The notes beneath the pieces are model-generated. The model saw only the letters and a program-made list of their open reading frames with translations. It had not been told where the DNA came from and did not search any database. Below are positions 40,071-49,070 of a stretch of DNA of 64,000 nt, one piece after another. The translations under genes and the position numbers were made by a program. The DNA is from Endomicrobium proavitum (lineage in GTDB: Bacteria; Elusimicrobiota; Endomicrobiia; Endomicrobiales; Endomicrobiaceae), in NCBI RefSeq assembly GCF_001027545.1, contig NZ_CP009498.1:682001-746000 (forward strand), read 5' to 3'. Each line of letters begins with the position of its first letter. Position 1 is the stretch's first letter.

Positions 40071-41348
40071 TTAATTTTTAACTCCCGACTTTCTTATAAC
40101 AACCACGTTAATTTTTTTATTATCGGCGTCCTGAATTTCTATCTCGTAGTTATTCCACGCCGTTTTCTCGCCGCGTTTTGGAATTTTGCCGAAAACTTCC
40201 AAAAGCCAACCGCCAAGAGTAGAATAACTTTCTTCTTCGGGAATATTTATATCTATTTCTTTATTTATGTTCAACACCGATTCCTGCGCTTGCACAAGGT
40301 ATGCGTTGTCGCCGTAAGGCATAATATTTTTTTCATAAATATCGCTGTCGTATTCGTCAAAAACTTCGCCTACTATTTCTTCAAGCAAATCTTCAATGGA
40401 AACTATGCCCACGGTAGAACCGAACTCGTCAACGACGACGGCAATATGCTGGTGTCCGGTTTTAAACTCTTTTAAAACTTCGCTTACCTGCGCGCTTTCG
40501 GGCACGTAATAAACGGGTCTTATCAAATCTTCAAAAACTATAACTTCGGAATTTCGCAGCGCAACGGCTAAATCTTTGCTGTATATAATACCTAAAATAT
40601 TATTAAGATTTTCTCTGTGAATAGGAATTCGCGAATATTTATTTTCTACAATTTTGTTTATTAGGTCTTCTTTTTTCTCCGCAATGTCCACGGCGAAAAT
40701 TCCCTGACGGGGAATCATAACCTGAGAGACTCTTCTCTCGGCAAAATCCATAATATTGCTTACAAGCTTTCTTGCGTCTTTTTCAAGCGGAGACGTGTTT
40801 TCATTTGAAAGAAGAAAATCTATTTCATCTGCTTTTACGGAACGGCTTTCTTTTCTTTTAGGCAAAAACTTCATAATTTCATTTGAAATTCCGGATAAAA
40901 ATCTGACGACAACAGCAAATACTTTTGCAAACCGAACAATTAACGGAAGAGTTGCGGCGCTTACTTTTTCAGCGTTGTAACGGGCGTAAGTTTTAGGAAA
41001 AATGTTTCCAAGCACAAGCGCCAAAATTATGGAAACTGCCGGCAGCGCAACATTTACCGCGCGCAAACTTATTTTATAAGTTCTGCTTATTTCCGGAGCC
41101 AGCGACGCGCAGACAACGCCCATGCCTACAACGATAAGATTTATGCCTATAATTACGGCGGTCATAACTTCGTAAGTATTTGTTTCCCAAAAAGCTATAA
41201 AAGACGCGCTTTTCGGGCGGCTGATTTTAAGCCTTTTTAAATGGGCTCCGGAAAGCGAAGTGATAGCGGTTTCCGAGCCGTTAAAAACGCCCAAAGTTAT
41301 TAAAAGCAAAACAAATAAAATGATTTTTAAAATAATAATTATACTCAT
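40071..41348 (-). CDS. HlyC/CorC (CNNM) family protein, full length
   Basis: 425 residues: N-terminal DUF21/CNNM membrane domain (about 1-140, NGSETAITSLS), a CBS pair (about 200-325, VMIPRQGIFAVD and VVDEFGSTVGIVSIEDLLEEIVGEVFDE), and a C-terminal CorC_HlyC domain (SYSTLGGWLLEVFG). Members are linked to Mg2+ export or tolerance; the ion here is not known. Four-base overlap with its shorter paralogue. Confidence 0.9.
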   Translation of the reverse strand: MSIIIILKIILFVLLLITLGVFNGSETAITSLSGAHLKRLKISRPKSASFIAFWETNTYEVMTAVIIGINLIVVGMGVVCASLAPEISRTYKISLRAVNVALPAVSIILALVLGNIFPKTYARYNAEKVSAATLPLIVRFAKVFAVVVRFLSGISNEIMKFLPKRKESRSVKADEIDFLLSNENTSPLEKDARKLVSNIMDFAERRVSQVMIPRQGIFAVDIAEKKEDLINKIVENKYSRIPIHRENLNNILGIIYSKDLAVALRNSEVIVFEDLIRPVYYVPESAQVSEVLKEFKTGHQHIAVVVDEFGSTVGIVSIEDLLEEIVGEVFDEYDSDIYEKNIMPYGDNAYLVQAQESVLNINKEIDINIPEEESYSTLGGWLLEVFGKIPKRGEKTAWNNYEIEIQDADNKKINVVVIRKSGVKN

Positions 41349-42346
41349 CGCGCAAACTCGTATTCGTCTATAATTCCGCCTACAACTTCCTCTAAAACGT
41401 CTTCAAGAGTAACTATTCCTGTTATGTTTTCGGTTTTAGATTTAACAAAAGCCATATGCGTTTTTCCGGTTTTAAACTCTTTAAGCAAATCGCTTATTTT
41501 TTTATTTTCGTCAACAAAATACGGAGGTTTTATAAGAGATTTAACGGAACGCCCTTTATGGTTTTTAAGCGCTTCAAGAATATCTTTAATATGAATGTAA
41601 CCTATTATATTTTCTTTGCTTTCATTATATACCGGAATTCTGCTGCGCGACGTTTCAACGGCTCTGTCTATAAAATCTTCCTCGTCAAGAGCTAAATCTA
41701 CCGATTCTATTTCGTTTATCGGCGTTACTATTCTTTTTACCGACAGCGCGCCGAAAGTTAAAGTTCTCTCAAGCATGCCGCTTGTTTCTTTATCTATTAC
41801 GCCGGTATTATCGCCCTCGGAAAGAATGTATTTAATTTCTTCTTCGCTTAATTCGTAAGACGAAATATCCGTAGTTTTAGGAGATATTATTTCGGTAAGC
41901 TTTATTATAGGGTATAAAAACGGTTTTGAAATTTGCCATATTTTAGACAAAATGGGAATTGAAAAAAGAGTTATTTTTTCGGAGTTGGCGCGCGCGTAAA
42001 ATTTAGGAACGATTTCCGCAAAAACCAAAAGCACAAAAGAGGTTAATATCCACGTTACGGCTTCAACGACATATTTATTTACCATGTAAAAAGAATCTCT
42101 AAGCACCGACGCGGAGAGATAGCTTATAAGCATATCGGAAACAACGTTGACCGTAAGTATAATGGTTAAAAGGTAATACGGAGATTTAAGCCACGACAAA
42201 AGAAGTTTTGAAAGATTGGGTTTTTGCGCTATAAGTTTTTTTACTCTGTATTTTGAAAGGCTTGTAATGCCGATTTCCGCCGCGGAAATCCACGACGACA
42301 CCACAATTAAAAATAGTAAAGATATACCGCCTAAAAAAATAAACAT
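41345..42346 (-). CDS. HlyC/CorC (CNNM) family protein, without C-terminal domain
   Basis: 333 residues, paralogue of the next gene: DUF21/CNNM membrane domain (SSWISAAEIGITSLSKYR) and CBS pair (ENITGIVTLEDVLEEVVGGIIDEYE), ending there. The CorC_HlyC domain is absent. The pair may form a heterodimer. Overlaps the ybeY end by 16 bases. Confidence 0.88.
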   Translation of the reverse strand: MFIFLGGISLLFLIVVSSWISAAEIGITSLSKYRVKKLIAQKPNLSKLLLSWLKSPYYLLTIILTVNVVSDMLISYLSASVLRDSFYMVNKYVVEAVTWILTSFVLLVFAEIVPKFYARANSEKITLFSIPILSKIWQISKPFLYPIIKLTEIISPKTTDISSYELSEEEIKYILSEGDNTGVIDKETSGMLERTLTFGALSVKRIVTPINEIESVDLALDEEDFIDRAVETSRSRIPVYNESKENIIGYIHIKDILEALKNHKGRSVKSLIKPPYFVDENKKISDLLKEFKTGKTHMAFVKSKTENITGIVTLEDVLEEVVGGIIDEYEFAR

Positions 42347-42747
42347 TTAAAAATTTTATCCTGTTTTGCAAACATTTCAGTTTTGTTTTTGGGGTCGTAA
42401 TCCGTATAGCCGCACAAATGCAAAACTCCGTGAATTACAAGATACGCAAGCTCCTGACGCCATGTGTTGCCGTATTTTTTAGCGTTTTTTTGAGAGCGTC
42501 CGCGCGAAATATAAACATCGCCCGCAAAATTTTGAGGAACTACAAGAAATGAAATTACGTCGGTAATGCGGCGCACTTTTCTGTATTTTATATTTAACTT
42601 TTTTATCTGCGCGTCAGAAACCATTATAAAATTAATATTATAATTTTTTACTTTTTCAAATTTCAAAGCGGAAAGAGCCGCTTTTTTTAAAACAGCAGTT
42701 TCATTTACAGGGAAATTAATAAACTGCAATTGAGAATTATTTTTCAC
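42331..42747 (-). CDS. ybeY: Endoribonuclease YbeY (16S rRNA maturation)
   Basis: 138 residues; GTG start with GGAAA ahead. Metal-site region is VIHGVLHLCGYTDYD: His106 and His110 are the first two zinc ligands, but the usual third His (in GYDH) is Asp116. Bacteroidota YbeY proteins also have a GYxD form, so it need not be inactive. The RRITDVISF segment (usual TDVLSF) is present. Confidence 0.88.
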   Translation of the reverse strand: MKNNSQLQFINFPVNETAVLKKAALSALKFEKVKNYNINFIMVSDAQIKKLNIKYRKVRRITDVISFLVVPQNFAGDVYISRGRSQKNAKKYGNTWRQELAYLVIHGVLHLCGYTDYDPKNKTEMFAKQDKIFKCLFF

Positions 42748-42865
42748 TTTATTTCCAATTTTAATTTTGTTGTTTTAACAATTGAAGACAACGATTTAAC
42801 AAGTTCGTTACAACAATTCCAATAGATATTATTACAATCCGGCTTCAAATATTCCATTCTCAATT

Positions 42866-44350
42866 TTATTTGTTTTCTTTATACTCAATTCTTGCGTGGT
42901 ATATGCCGGTTACCGTTGATGTTACGCTGTCTCTTATGGTTTGTAAATCTTTAAGCGTAATAGGGCAGTCGTCAAATTGACCCTCGGTGAATTTGTTGTT
43001 TATAATTTTTTCCACTGTTTCTTTAATTCGGACAACCGTCGGGTCTTCAAGCGCGCGGCATGCGGCTTCCGCGGAATCTGCAATCATTATTATTGCGGCA
43101 ACTTTGGTTTTAGGTTTTGGACCCGGATATTTAAAATTTTCAATGCTAACCTCGCTGCCGGCTTCTAAAGCTTTAAGATAAAAAGAACGTATTATAGTAG
43201 TGCCGTGGTGCTGCTGAATGCTATCAAGAATGGCTTTATCAATATTATTTTTTTTAGCTAAAAACACGCCGTCTTTAACGTGCGAAATTAAAATTAAACT
43301 TGACATTGCCGGCGTAAGCGGGTCATGGGGATTAGAGCCCTGCGCTTGGTTTTCTATAAAGTACTCCGGATTTTTCAGTTTTCCTATATCATGATAATAC
43401 GCGCCGACTCTTGCAAGAATGGAGTTTGCGCCGATAGCATCCGCCGCTTGTTCGGCGATAACCGCCGTCATAAGCGAGTGATGATACGTTCCCGGGGCGT
43501 CAAGCATAAGATTTTTAAGCAGACTGTTGTTAAAATCCGAAAGTTCTATAAGTTTTATGTTTGTTGTTCTTGAAAAAAGTTTTTCAAACAGCGGCATAAA
43601 AACTAAAATTACAAGAACCGAAAGCGCTCCGCCGAATACTCCGTTGACGAGATTTTGCGCATATTGCGCAGTAGTATATTCGTCAAGAAGATAGAACATG
43701 GTTATTGTAAGCGCATTTGCAAAAACAATTTTTATTCCCGTAGTTAAAAAGTCTGATCTTTTTCTTATGCGGCTTATCCCGGGAATAACTACAAGCCCGC
43801 TGCAGATAATAAAGAAAAATATATCAAGTCTTTTATTTACCAAAAGTCCGGCGATAACGCTAAATAAAAATGTGTATAAAATAGCAATTCTTACAGACAA
43901 CAGCATTGCAGCCATTACGATAAAAGCGGATACGGGGAAGATAAGCGGCGAGCCGTATTCTTTGGATATTTGAAGCGTAAGTATTCCGGTTATAACAAGA
44001 ACGCACATCAAAGAAACGGCGTCGTTATCGCAATAAATCTCTTTTTCTTCGGGTTCACGCGTAAGCGCCGCAAAAAATAACGCTAAAATAACCACAAAAA
44101 TTGCGACGGAAAGAAATGCCTCGTTATCTGCGCCCAAATCCATAACAAGCATAAAATAAACCGCAATAACGGTTAGCGCCACCGATAAAAAAATAGGAAT
44201 TTTTATGTCGGTCATAAGAAAACTTGTAATGTTTCTTGTAGCCGGCGCTTCTTCTTTTTCTTCGCCGAGTTTTCTTGCAAAGCCAAGCGCCAGCCTTCTT
44301 GCCGCCGTCTTTAACTTCTCAAAAAAACTCGTATTGTCTTGTTTATCCAT
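42866..44350 (-). CDS. PgpH-like membrane HD-domain phosphohydrolase
   Basis: 494 residues. Six or seven membrane helices span ~50-260, then an HDIG domain: His290-His291 (GTYHHSLM), His320-Asp321 (YYHDIGKLKNPEYF), LISHVKDG and QHHGT supply metal ligands. This is the catalytic arrangement of PgpH, a c-di-AMP phosphodiesterase. The large N-terminal extracytoplasmic 7TMR-HDED domain of classic PgpH (~700 residues) is missing. The position next to ybeY matches the usual phoH-pgpH-ybeY neighbourhood, although phoH is absent here. Confidence 0.85.
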   Translation of the reverse strand: MDKQDNTSFFEKLKTAARRLALGFARKLGEEKEEAPATRNITSFLMTDIKIPIFLSVALTVIAVYFMLVMDLGADNEAFLSVAIFVVILALFFAALTREPEEKEIYCDNDAVSLMCVLVITGILTLQISKEYGSPLIFPVSAFIVMAAMLLSVRIAILYTFLFSVIAGLLVNKRLDIFFFIICSGLVVIPGISRIRKRSDFLTTGIKIVFANALTITMFYLLDEYTTAQYAQNLVNGVFGGALSVLVILVFMPLFEKLFSRTTNIKLIELSDFNNSLLKNLMLDAPGTYHHSLMTAVIAEQAADAIGANSILARVGAYYHDIGKLKNPEYFIENQAQGSNPHDPLTPAMSSLILISHVKDGVFLAKKNNIDKAILDSIQQHHGTTIIRSFYLKALEAGSEVSIENFKYPGPKPKTKVAAIIMIADSAEAACRALEDPTVVRIKETVEKIINNKFTEGQFDDCPITLKDLQTIRDSVTSTVTGIYHARIEYKENK

Positions 44351-44366
44351 TTTACCTCTTAAAAAA

Positions 44367-46157
44367 TTATGCTTCTTTTTTGTCGGGCGCCGCCGCAGGC
44401 TGTTGTTTTACAACAACTCTAACGCCAAGCTCTTTAAGCTGTTTTTCGCTTACCGCCGCAGGAGCGTTAGACATAGGGTCAACTGCTTTTTGCGTTTTAG
44501 GAAACGCTATGACTTCTCTTATTGATTCTTCGCCCGCAAGAAGCGCGCAAAGTCTGTCAAAACCCAAAGCTACCCCGCCGTGCGGAGGCGCGCCGTACGT
44601 AAGCGCGTCAAGCAAAAATCCGAATTTTTCTTTTGCCGCGTCGTCGGTAATATTTAAAAGATCAAACACTTGTTTTTGAACTTCGCTTCTGTGTATTCTT
44701 ATTGAACCGCCGCCAAGCTCTACGCCGTTTAAAACAACGTCGTAAGCTTTAGCTTTTGCGTTTTTAGCGTTATCTTGAGTAAGCGCTTCTCCGTCTTTGG
44801 GCGAAGTAAACGGATGATGAAGCGCCTGCCATCTGCGCTCTTCTTTGTCCCACTCAAACATAGGAAAATCTACAACCCACAAAAAGTTGAATTTATTTTT
44901 ATCTATAAGCCCTAACTCTTTTCCCATTTTAAGCCTTAACGCGCCAAGCCCCTGCGCGACAACTTTTTCTTCGTCGGCTAAAAACACTACCAAGTCTCCG
45001 CTTTTTGCGCCGAGTTTTGAAATGATGGTTTGTATCTCTTCTTCTTTAAAATATTTTACTATGTTAGATTCCGCGCCGGCGTCGGTAATTTTCATCCACG
45101 CCAAGCCCCTTGCGCCGTATTCGCCCACAAATTTTGTAAGCGCGTCTATTTCAGAACGCGAAAAGCTTGCGCCTTTGGGAATGCTTAAGCCCCTAACAAT
45201 GCCGCCTTTTGCCAAAACGTTTGCAAAAACGCTAAACCCGGAATTTTTAAGCTCCGCGCTGAAATCTTTTATTTCCATTTCAAATCTTGTGTCCGGCTTA
45301 TCGGAACCGAAACGCAGCATAGCGTCGGCGTAAGACATTCTTTCAAAAGGCGTTTTAATGTCGGCGTTAACCGCGGTTTTAAACACTCTTTTAAGCAATC
45401 CTTCAATTACGCCCATTACGTCTTCTTCTTCAACAAAAGACATTTCAAGATCAACCTGCGTAAACTCAAGCTGTCTGTCGGCTCTTAAATCTTCGTCGCG
45501 AAAACATCTTGCAATCTGGTAATATTTATCAAAACCGGCAACCATTAAAATTTGTTTGAAAATCTGCGGAGACTGCGGCAGCGCGTAAAAACTTCCGTGG
45601 TGAAGACGAGCCGGCACCAAAAAATCTCTTGCGCCCTCCGGCGTAGATTTACCCAAAAACGGAGTTTCTATTTCCAGAAAACCTTCATCGTTAAGATAGT
45701 TTCTTATCTCTTTTGAAACGTTGTGGCGCATTATAAAATTTTTCTGAAACGCGGGACGGCGCAAATCCAAATAACGGTATTTAAGCCTTAACTCTTCCGA
45801 AGTTTCAACATAATCGGATATTTCAAAAGGAAGCGCCGGAGAAGCGTTTAAAATTTCTAATTTAGAAACTACAAGCTCTACTTTTCCCGTTGGCATATTA
45901 GGGTTTATTGTGCCCTCCGGTCTTTGCCTTAAAACGCCGGTTACGGACAAAACGTATTCGCTGCGAATGTGCTCCGCTGCGCAAAAAGTTTCTTTATTTT
46001 CCGGCTGAAAAACTATTTGCAAAATTCCGGATCTGTCTCTTAAATCTATAAAAATAACTCCGCCGTGATCTCTTCTGGAATGCACCCAGCCGAAAACAGA
46101 AAGTTCTTTTCCGATGCTTGCTTCTCTAAAATCGCCGCAATAACCGCTTCTCTTCAT
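44367..46157 (-). CDS. aspS: Aspartyl-tRNA synthetase
   Basis: 596-residue class IIb enzyme of the long bacterial type, with the N-terminal OB fold (VFGWVHSRRDHGGVIFIDLRDRSG split by family motifs), the GAD insert (~280-410), and catalytic motifs including FRDEDLRADRQLEFTQ and GVALGFDRL. Whether it is discriminating or also charges tRNA-Asn cannot be told. Confidence 0.96.
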   Translation of the reverse strand: MKRSGYCGDFREASIGKELSVFGWVHSRRDHGGVIFIDLRDRSGILQIVFQPENKETFCAAEHIRSEYVLSVTGVLRQRPEGTINPNMPTGKVELVVSKLEILNASPALPFEISDYVETSEELRLKYRYLDLRRPAFQKNFIMRHNVSKEIRNYLNDEGFLEIETPFLGKSTPEGARDFLVPARLHHGSFYALPQSPQIFKQILMVAGFDKYYQIARCFRDEDLRADRQLEFTQVDLEMSFVEEEDVMGVIEGLLKRVFKTAVNADIKTPFERMSYADAMLRFGSDKPDTRFEMEIKDFSAELKNSGFSVFANVLAKGGIVRGLSIPKGASFSRSEIDALTKFVGEYGARGLAWMKITDAGAESNIVKYFKEEEIQTIISKLGAKSGDLVVFLADEEKVVAQGLGALRLKMGKELGLIDKNKFNFLWVVDFPMFEWDKEERRWQALHHPFTSPKDGEALTQDNAKNAKAKAYDVVLNGVELGGGSIRIHRSEVQKQVFDLLNITDDAAKEKFGFLLDALTYGAPPHGGVALGFDRLCALLAGEESIREVIAFPKTQKAVDPMSNAPAAVSEKQLKELGVRVVVKQQPAAAPDKKEA

Positions 46158-46167
46158 GATTTTCCTC

Positions 46168-46695
46168 TTACTTTAATATGTTGTCAAACATTAATAACGC
46201 TATTATGGTTTTTGAATCTATTATTGCGCCGCTGCGCGTCATTTCCAGAGCGTCTTTAAAATTTACTATTATTTTTTCAACAAATTCGTCTTCGTCGGGA
46301 TTTACTTTTCCTTTTTTTACTCCGAACGCCGCAAAAATATGCAGCACCTCGTTTGAAAATGCCGTGGACGGATAAAAAGATATCAGTTTTTCAAGCCTTT
46401 TGGCTTTAAGACCAGTTTCTTCTTCAAGCTCTCTTTGAGCGCACTCTATGGGCGTTTCGCCCTCGTCCATTTTGCCTGCGGGTATTTCGTAAGTAATCTG
46501 CCCCGCAACGTATCTGTACTGCTTCACAAGAACTATATTGTTTTTATCTATAAAAGGAAGAACCGCCGCCGCACCCGGGTGATTTAAATATTCCCTTGTA
46601 GCGGTTTTACCGTTTGGAAGCTTCACTTCATCGCAATAAAAATCTAAAACCTTACCTTTGTGAATCAAATTTTTCTTAATAAGTTTTTCAATCAT
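46168..46695 (-). CDS. NUDIX hydrolase (ADP-ribose pyrophosphatase type)
   Basis: 175 residues with a complete Nudix box from Gly74 to Leu96 (Glu80, Arg88-Glu89, Glu92-Glu93, Gly95). The preceding LVKQYRYVAGQITYEIPAGK block is typical of ADP-ribose pyrophosphatases. First gene of the aspS-to-glyS run. Confidence 0.9.
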   Translation of the reverse strand: MIEKLIKKNLIHKGKVLDFYCDEVKLPNGKTATREYLNHPGAAAVLPFIDKNNIVLVKQYRYVAGQITYEIPAGKMDEGETPIECAQRELEEETGLKAKRLEKLISFYPSTAFSNEVLHIFAAFGVKKGKVNPDEDEFVEKIIVNFKDALEMTRSGAIIDSKTIIALLMFDNILK

Positions 46696-46790
46696 TTAAG
46701 TATTTTATCATAAAATGCTTATAAAATAAATAAGAAGCGGCAAATTTTACCGCTTCTTGCTTATTGGTTTTATAAATTATTAAAAAATTT

Positions 46791-48302
46791 TTATTTATTT
46801 TTATTGGAGTCTGTTTTGATTTGTATTGGCTTTTTGTTTGATTTCGTCTTTTTTGCAGTCTTAAGCGTTTCTTTTTGAAATAATTTATATGAAACCGACT
46901 CTTTTTCAAAAGCCAAAGGGTTAAATGCGGATAAAACTAAATACCACCACGTTGTTGAAGACATAGAACTAACCGTATTATTGCCTTTGCCTCTTGCAAT
47001 TTCCCAACCGCCGTCTTCAAAAGTTTCAACAACCTCTTTCTCTCCGACTTTTGCAGAAGTATATGGAAGCACGCCTTCATTAGTCGCCGCTTTCTTTACT
47101 TCATTTGTGAAAAATACGGCTTTATCCCTGTAATATTTAAACATTTTTTGATCGCCCTGCTTTTTTGCATATTCCGACATAATCTGCATGGCAATTATAT
47201 GAAAGTTAGTTCCTTCAAACCAAATTACTCCCTTTCTGCTGCCTCTTCCCGCCGAAGACGTTAAATCGTAGCCTTTTACGTTAACTCCTTCCATCTTTGT
47301 TTCAACTAAAAAGTTTTTATCTACAAATTCCATCATCTTATACGGATCCGCGCCCATTTTTGCAAGATTTGACGGTCCCATTGCTAAAATTGTCCATGAG
47401 GTAGTGTCCAAAGGGTCAACGGTGTCAACGCCGGATTCATTGTAGCCTCTTACAAAAGTTTTTTTATTATTATCATATACAACTTTCATCATAAAATTTT
47501 CTATATTTTCCATCTCCGCGTTTATAGCGGCTAATGTGTATTTTTTATTTTTAAATATTTTAAGTATTTCTTTGTCGTTAAGTTCGTAAAGATCTTTAAG
47601 CATGTTCTTTAAAGCATAATCGTCTATAATATTTTCAGTTGAGAAAGTTTTAGAGAAATCAAGCCCCCAGCCGGAGCCCATTGATACCCCCCCCCGTGAA
47701 CCGTCGGCGAATGTAAAGTGGTTTAAAGAATCTATCCACTTGCTCATATCTATTACAAACGGCAAAAATTCCAACGACCCCGTCATTGCAGTATATTGAA
47801 GCGCCGCAACCGCAATCCATGCATTAGGCCCTACATGAATTTTATCGCCGTCAATACCAATAATAAGATTTTCATTGTAACCGAAATCGTCGGTTCTATA
47901 GCTTGTAAACAAACCTATATAGCCGTTTTTCTCTACATAAAACTCTTTTTGATAAACCCTTAAAATTTTAGCGGCTTTTTCATAGTTGAAACTTGCAACA
48001 TATGCCAAAACAGCCATTGCATTGTCATAAGTAAAACCCTGATTATCCAAAAGCCCCGCCTTAACATTGCCGTCAAGAGCATAAGAAGACGTACCTTTGT
48101 AACTTTGAAGAAGTTTTGTCCAATCATCCGTTTGATTTTTCAAATATTTAGTTATATTTTCGGTATCTTTATAATGACTTTTGACATAATCTAATCCATA
48201 CATGGATTGAGACAAAAATTGCTTTCTATATTGAACATCTACAACGCTTGCTTCCTGCGCCATATTTTTTTGCAAATTGCGATAGTTTTTTGTATAATAC
48301 AT
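46791..48302 (-). CDS. Six-hairpin-glycosidase-like protein, paralogue A
   Basis: About 500 residues of alternating helices with (alpha/alpha)6-toroid character: FTYDNAMAVLAYV, NAWIAVAALQYTAMTG, IWFEGTNFHIIAMQIMSEYA, and acidic loops typical of inverting glycosidases. No exact family is recognised. Paralogue B at 53.7-55.1 kb aligns over its whole length. The ATG at 48302 (or 48263) is preferred over a TTG at 48377, because the latter extension overlaps the ndk promoter. Unlike B, no signal peptide is visible in any frame. A nine-G run encodes Arg-Gly-Gly in SRGGVSMGSG. It ends in a basic, Thr/Lys-rich tail. Confidence 0.75.
   Translation of the reverse strand: MYYTKNYRNLQKNMAQEASVVDVQYRKQFLSQSMYGLDYVKSHYKDTENITKYLKNQTDDWTKLLQSYKGTSSYALDGNVKAGLLDNQGFTYDNAMAVLAYVASFNYEKAAKILRVYQKEFYVEKNGYIGLFTSYRTDDFGYNENLIIGIDGDKIHVGPNAWIAVAALQYTAMTGSLEFLPFVIDMSKWIDSLNHFTFADGSRGGVSMGSGWGLDFSKTFSTENIIDDYALKNMLKDLYELNDKEILKIFKNKKYTLAAINAEMENIENFMMKVVYDNNKKTFVRGYNESGVDTVDPLDTTSWTILAMGPSNLAKMGADPYKMMEFVDKNFLVETKMEGVNVKGYDLTSSAGRGSRKGVIWFEGTNFHIIAMQIMSEYAKKQGDQKMFKYYRDKAVFFTNEVKKAATNEGVLPYTSAKVGEKEVVETFEDGGWEIARGKGNNTVSSMSSTTWWYLVLSAFNPLAFEKESVSYKLFQKETLKTAKKTKSNKKPIQIKTDSNKNK
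47687..47695 (-). repeat. G9 homopolymer tract in paralogue A
   Basis: Nine consecutive G on the coding strand, in frame. Gain or loss of one base would truncate the protein. The equivalent position in paralogue B is coded without a run (CGCGGCGGC). Confidence 0.85.
48270..48298 (+). promoter_or_regulatory. Promoter of ndk
   Basis: TTGCAA, 17-base spacer, TATAAT; predicted leader of about 100 bases. It overlaps the 5' end of the divergent paralogue A gene. Confidence 0.7.
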
Positions 48303-48406
48303 GCGCTTTAAGTTTAAATTGGAGCATAATTTTAACTTTGCGGCATCGGCAAAATATTTTTTTGCAAAATGCTGCAATTTTTTATATGTCTAAAAGGAGA
48401 CAATAA

Positions 48407-48919
48407 ATGGCAATTGAACAGTTGTTGATTTTAATTAAACCCGACGGCGTAAAAAAATCTTTAACCGGAAATATTCTTACGAAACTTTCTGAAGCAAGAA
48501 TGGTTATTATAGGCGCAAAAGCTGTAAAAGTAAGCAAAGAGCTTGCCGAGCAGCACTACTACCACTTGAAAGATAAACCGTTTTTCGGCGAACTTGTAGA
48601 TTACATTCAAGGCAAAGTTTACGGCGAACCGTGGGACAGAGTTTTGGCATTTGTTTATCAGGGCGAAGACGCAATTGCAAGAATGAGAAAAATCGCAGGC
48701 GCCACAAACCCGGAAGAAGCCGACCCTATTTCCATAAGAGGCGCTTACGGAAGAATAACAACTAAAGGCGTTTACGAAAACGTTGTTCACTGTTCTTCAG
48801 ACCCGAAAGAAGCCGAAAGAGAAATAAAACTCTGGTTCAAACCCGAAGAAATAGTAAATAAAATATACCCTACAAAAGAAGTTACCGTCACAAATAAAAA
48901 AGAAGTTGTTTGGGCGTAG
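48407..48919 (+). CDS. ndk: Nucleoside diphosphate kinase
   Basis: Interconverts nucleoside di- and triphosphates through phospho-His128 (NVVHCSSD). LILIKPDGV and GAYGRI motifs are intact. At 170 residues it is ~30 longer than the usual 140: an insertion around YGEPWDRVLAFVY/ATNPEEADPIS and a C-terminal extension, as in archaeal-type and some other NDKs. Excellent ribosome site AAAGGAG. Followed by pckG, which uses the GDP/GTP pair. Confidence 0.93.
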   Translation: MAIEQLLILIKPDGVKKSLTGNILTKLSEARMVIIGAKAVKVSKELAEQHYYHLKDKPFFGELVDYIQGKVYGEPWDRVLAFVYQGEDAIARMRKIAGATNPEEADPISIRGAYGRITTKGVYENVVHCSSDPKEAEREIKLWFKPEEIVNKIYPTKEVTVTNKKEVVWA

Positions 48920-49011
48920 AAAAACAATTGAAAATTGAAAATTAACAACGGTTTCAAAAAGCTTTTTTAAATTCTCAATTGCCATTATCAGTAAGCCCGT
49001 AAAGCTTGTCA

Positions 49012-49049
49012 AGACGGCGCGCCGTCTCGGGGGCAAGAAACTATATAAT
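49012..49049 (+). promoter_or_regulatory. Palindrome and -10 box ahead of pckG
   Basis: A perfect 16-base palindrome AGACGGCGCGCCGTCT (49012-49027) covers the place where a -35 box would lie, 16 bases upstream of TATAAT (49044-49049). The ATG is 22 bases past the -10. This looks like an operator for a dimeric regulator; the regulator is unknown. Confidence 0.5.
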
Positions 49050-49070
49050 ATTTACGGAGTATCGCAAGAG

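Noticed and set aside
49005-49049. TTGTCA as the pckG -35 box
   Set aside because: It is 33 bases from the -10 box, far outside the 15-19 base range.
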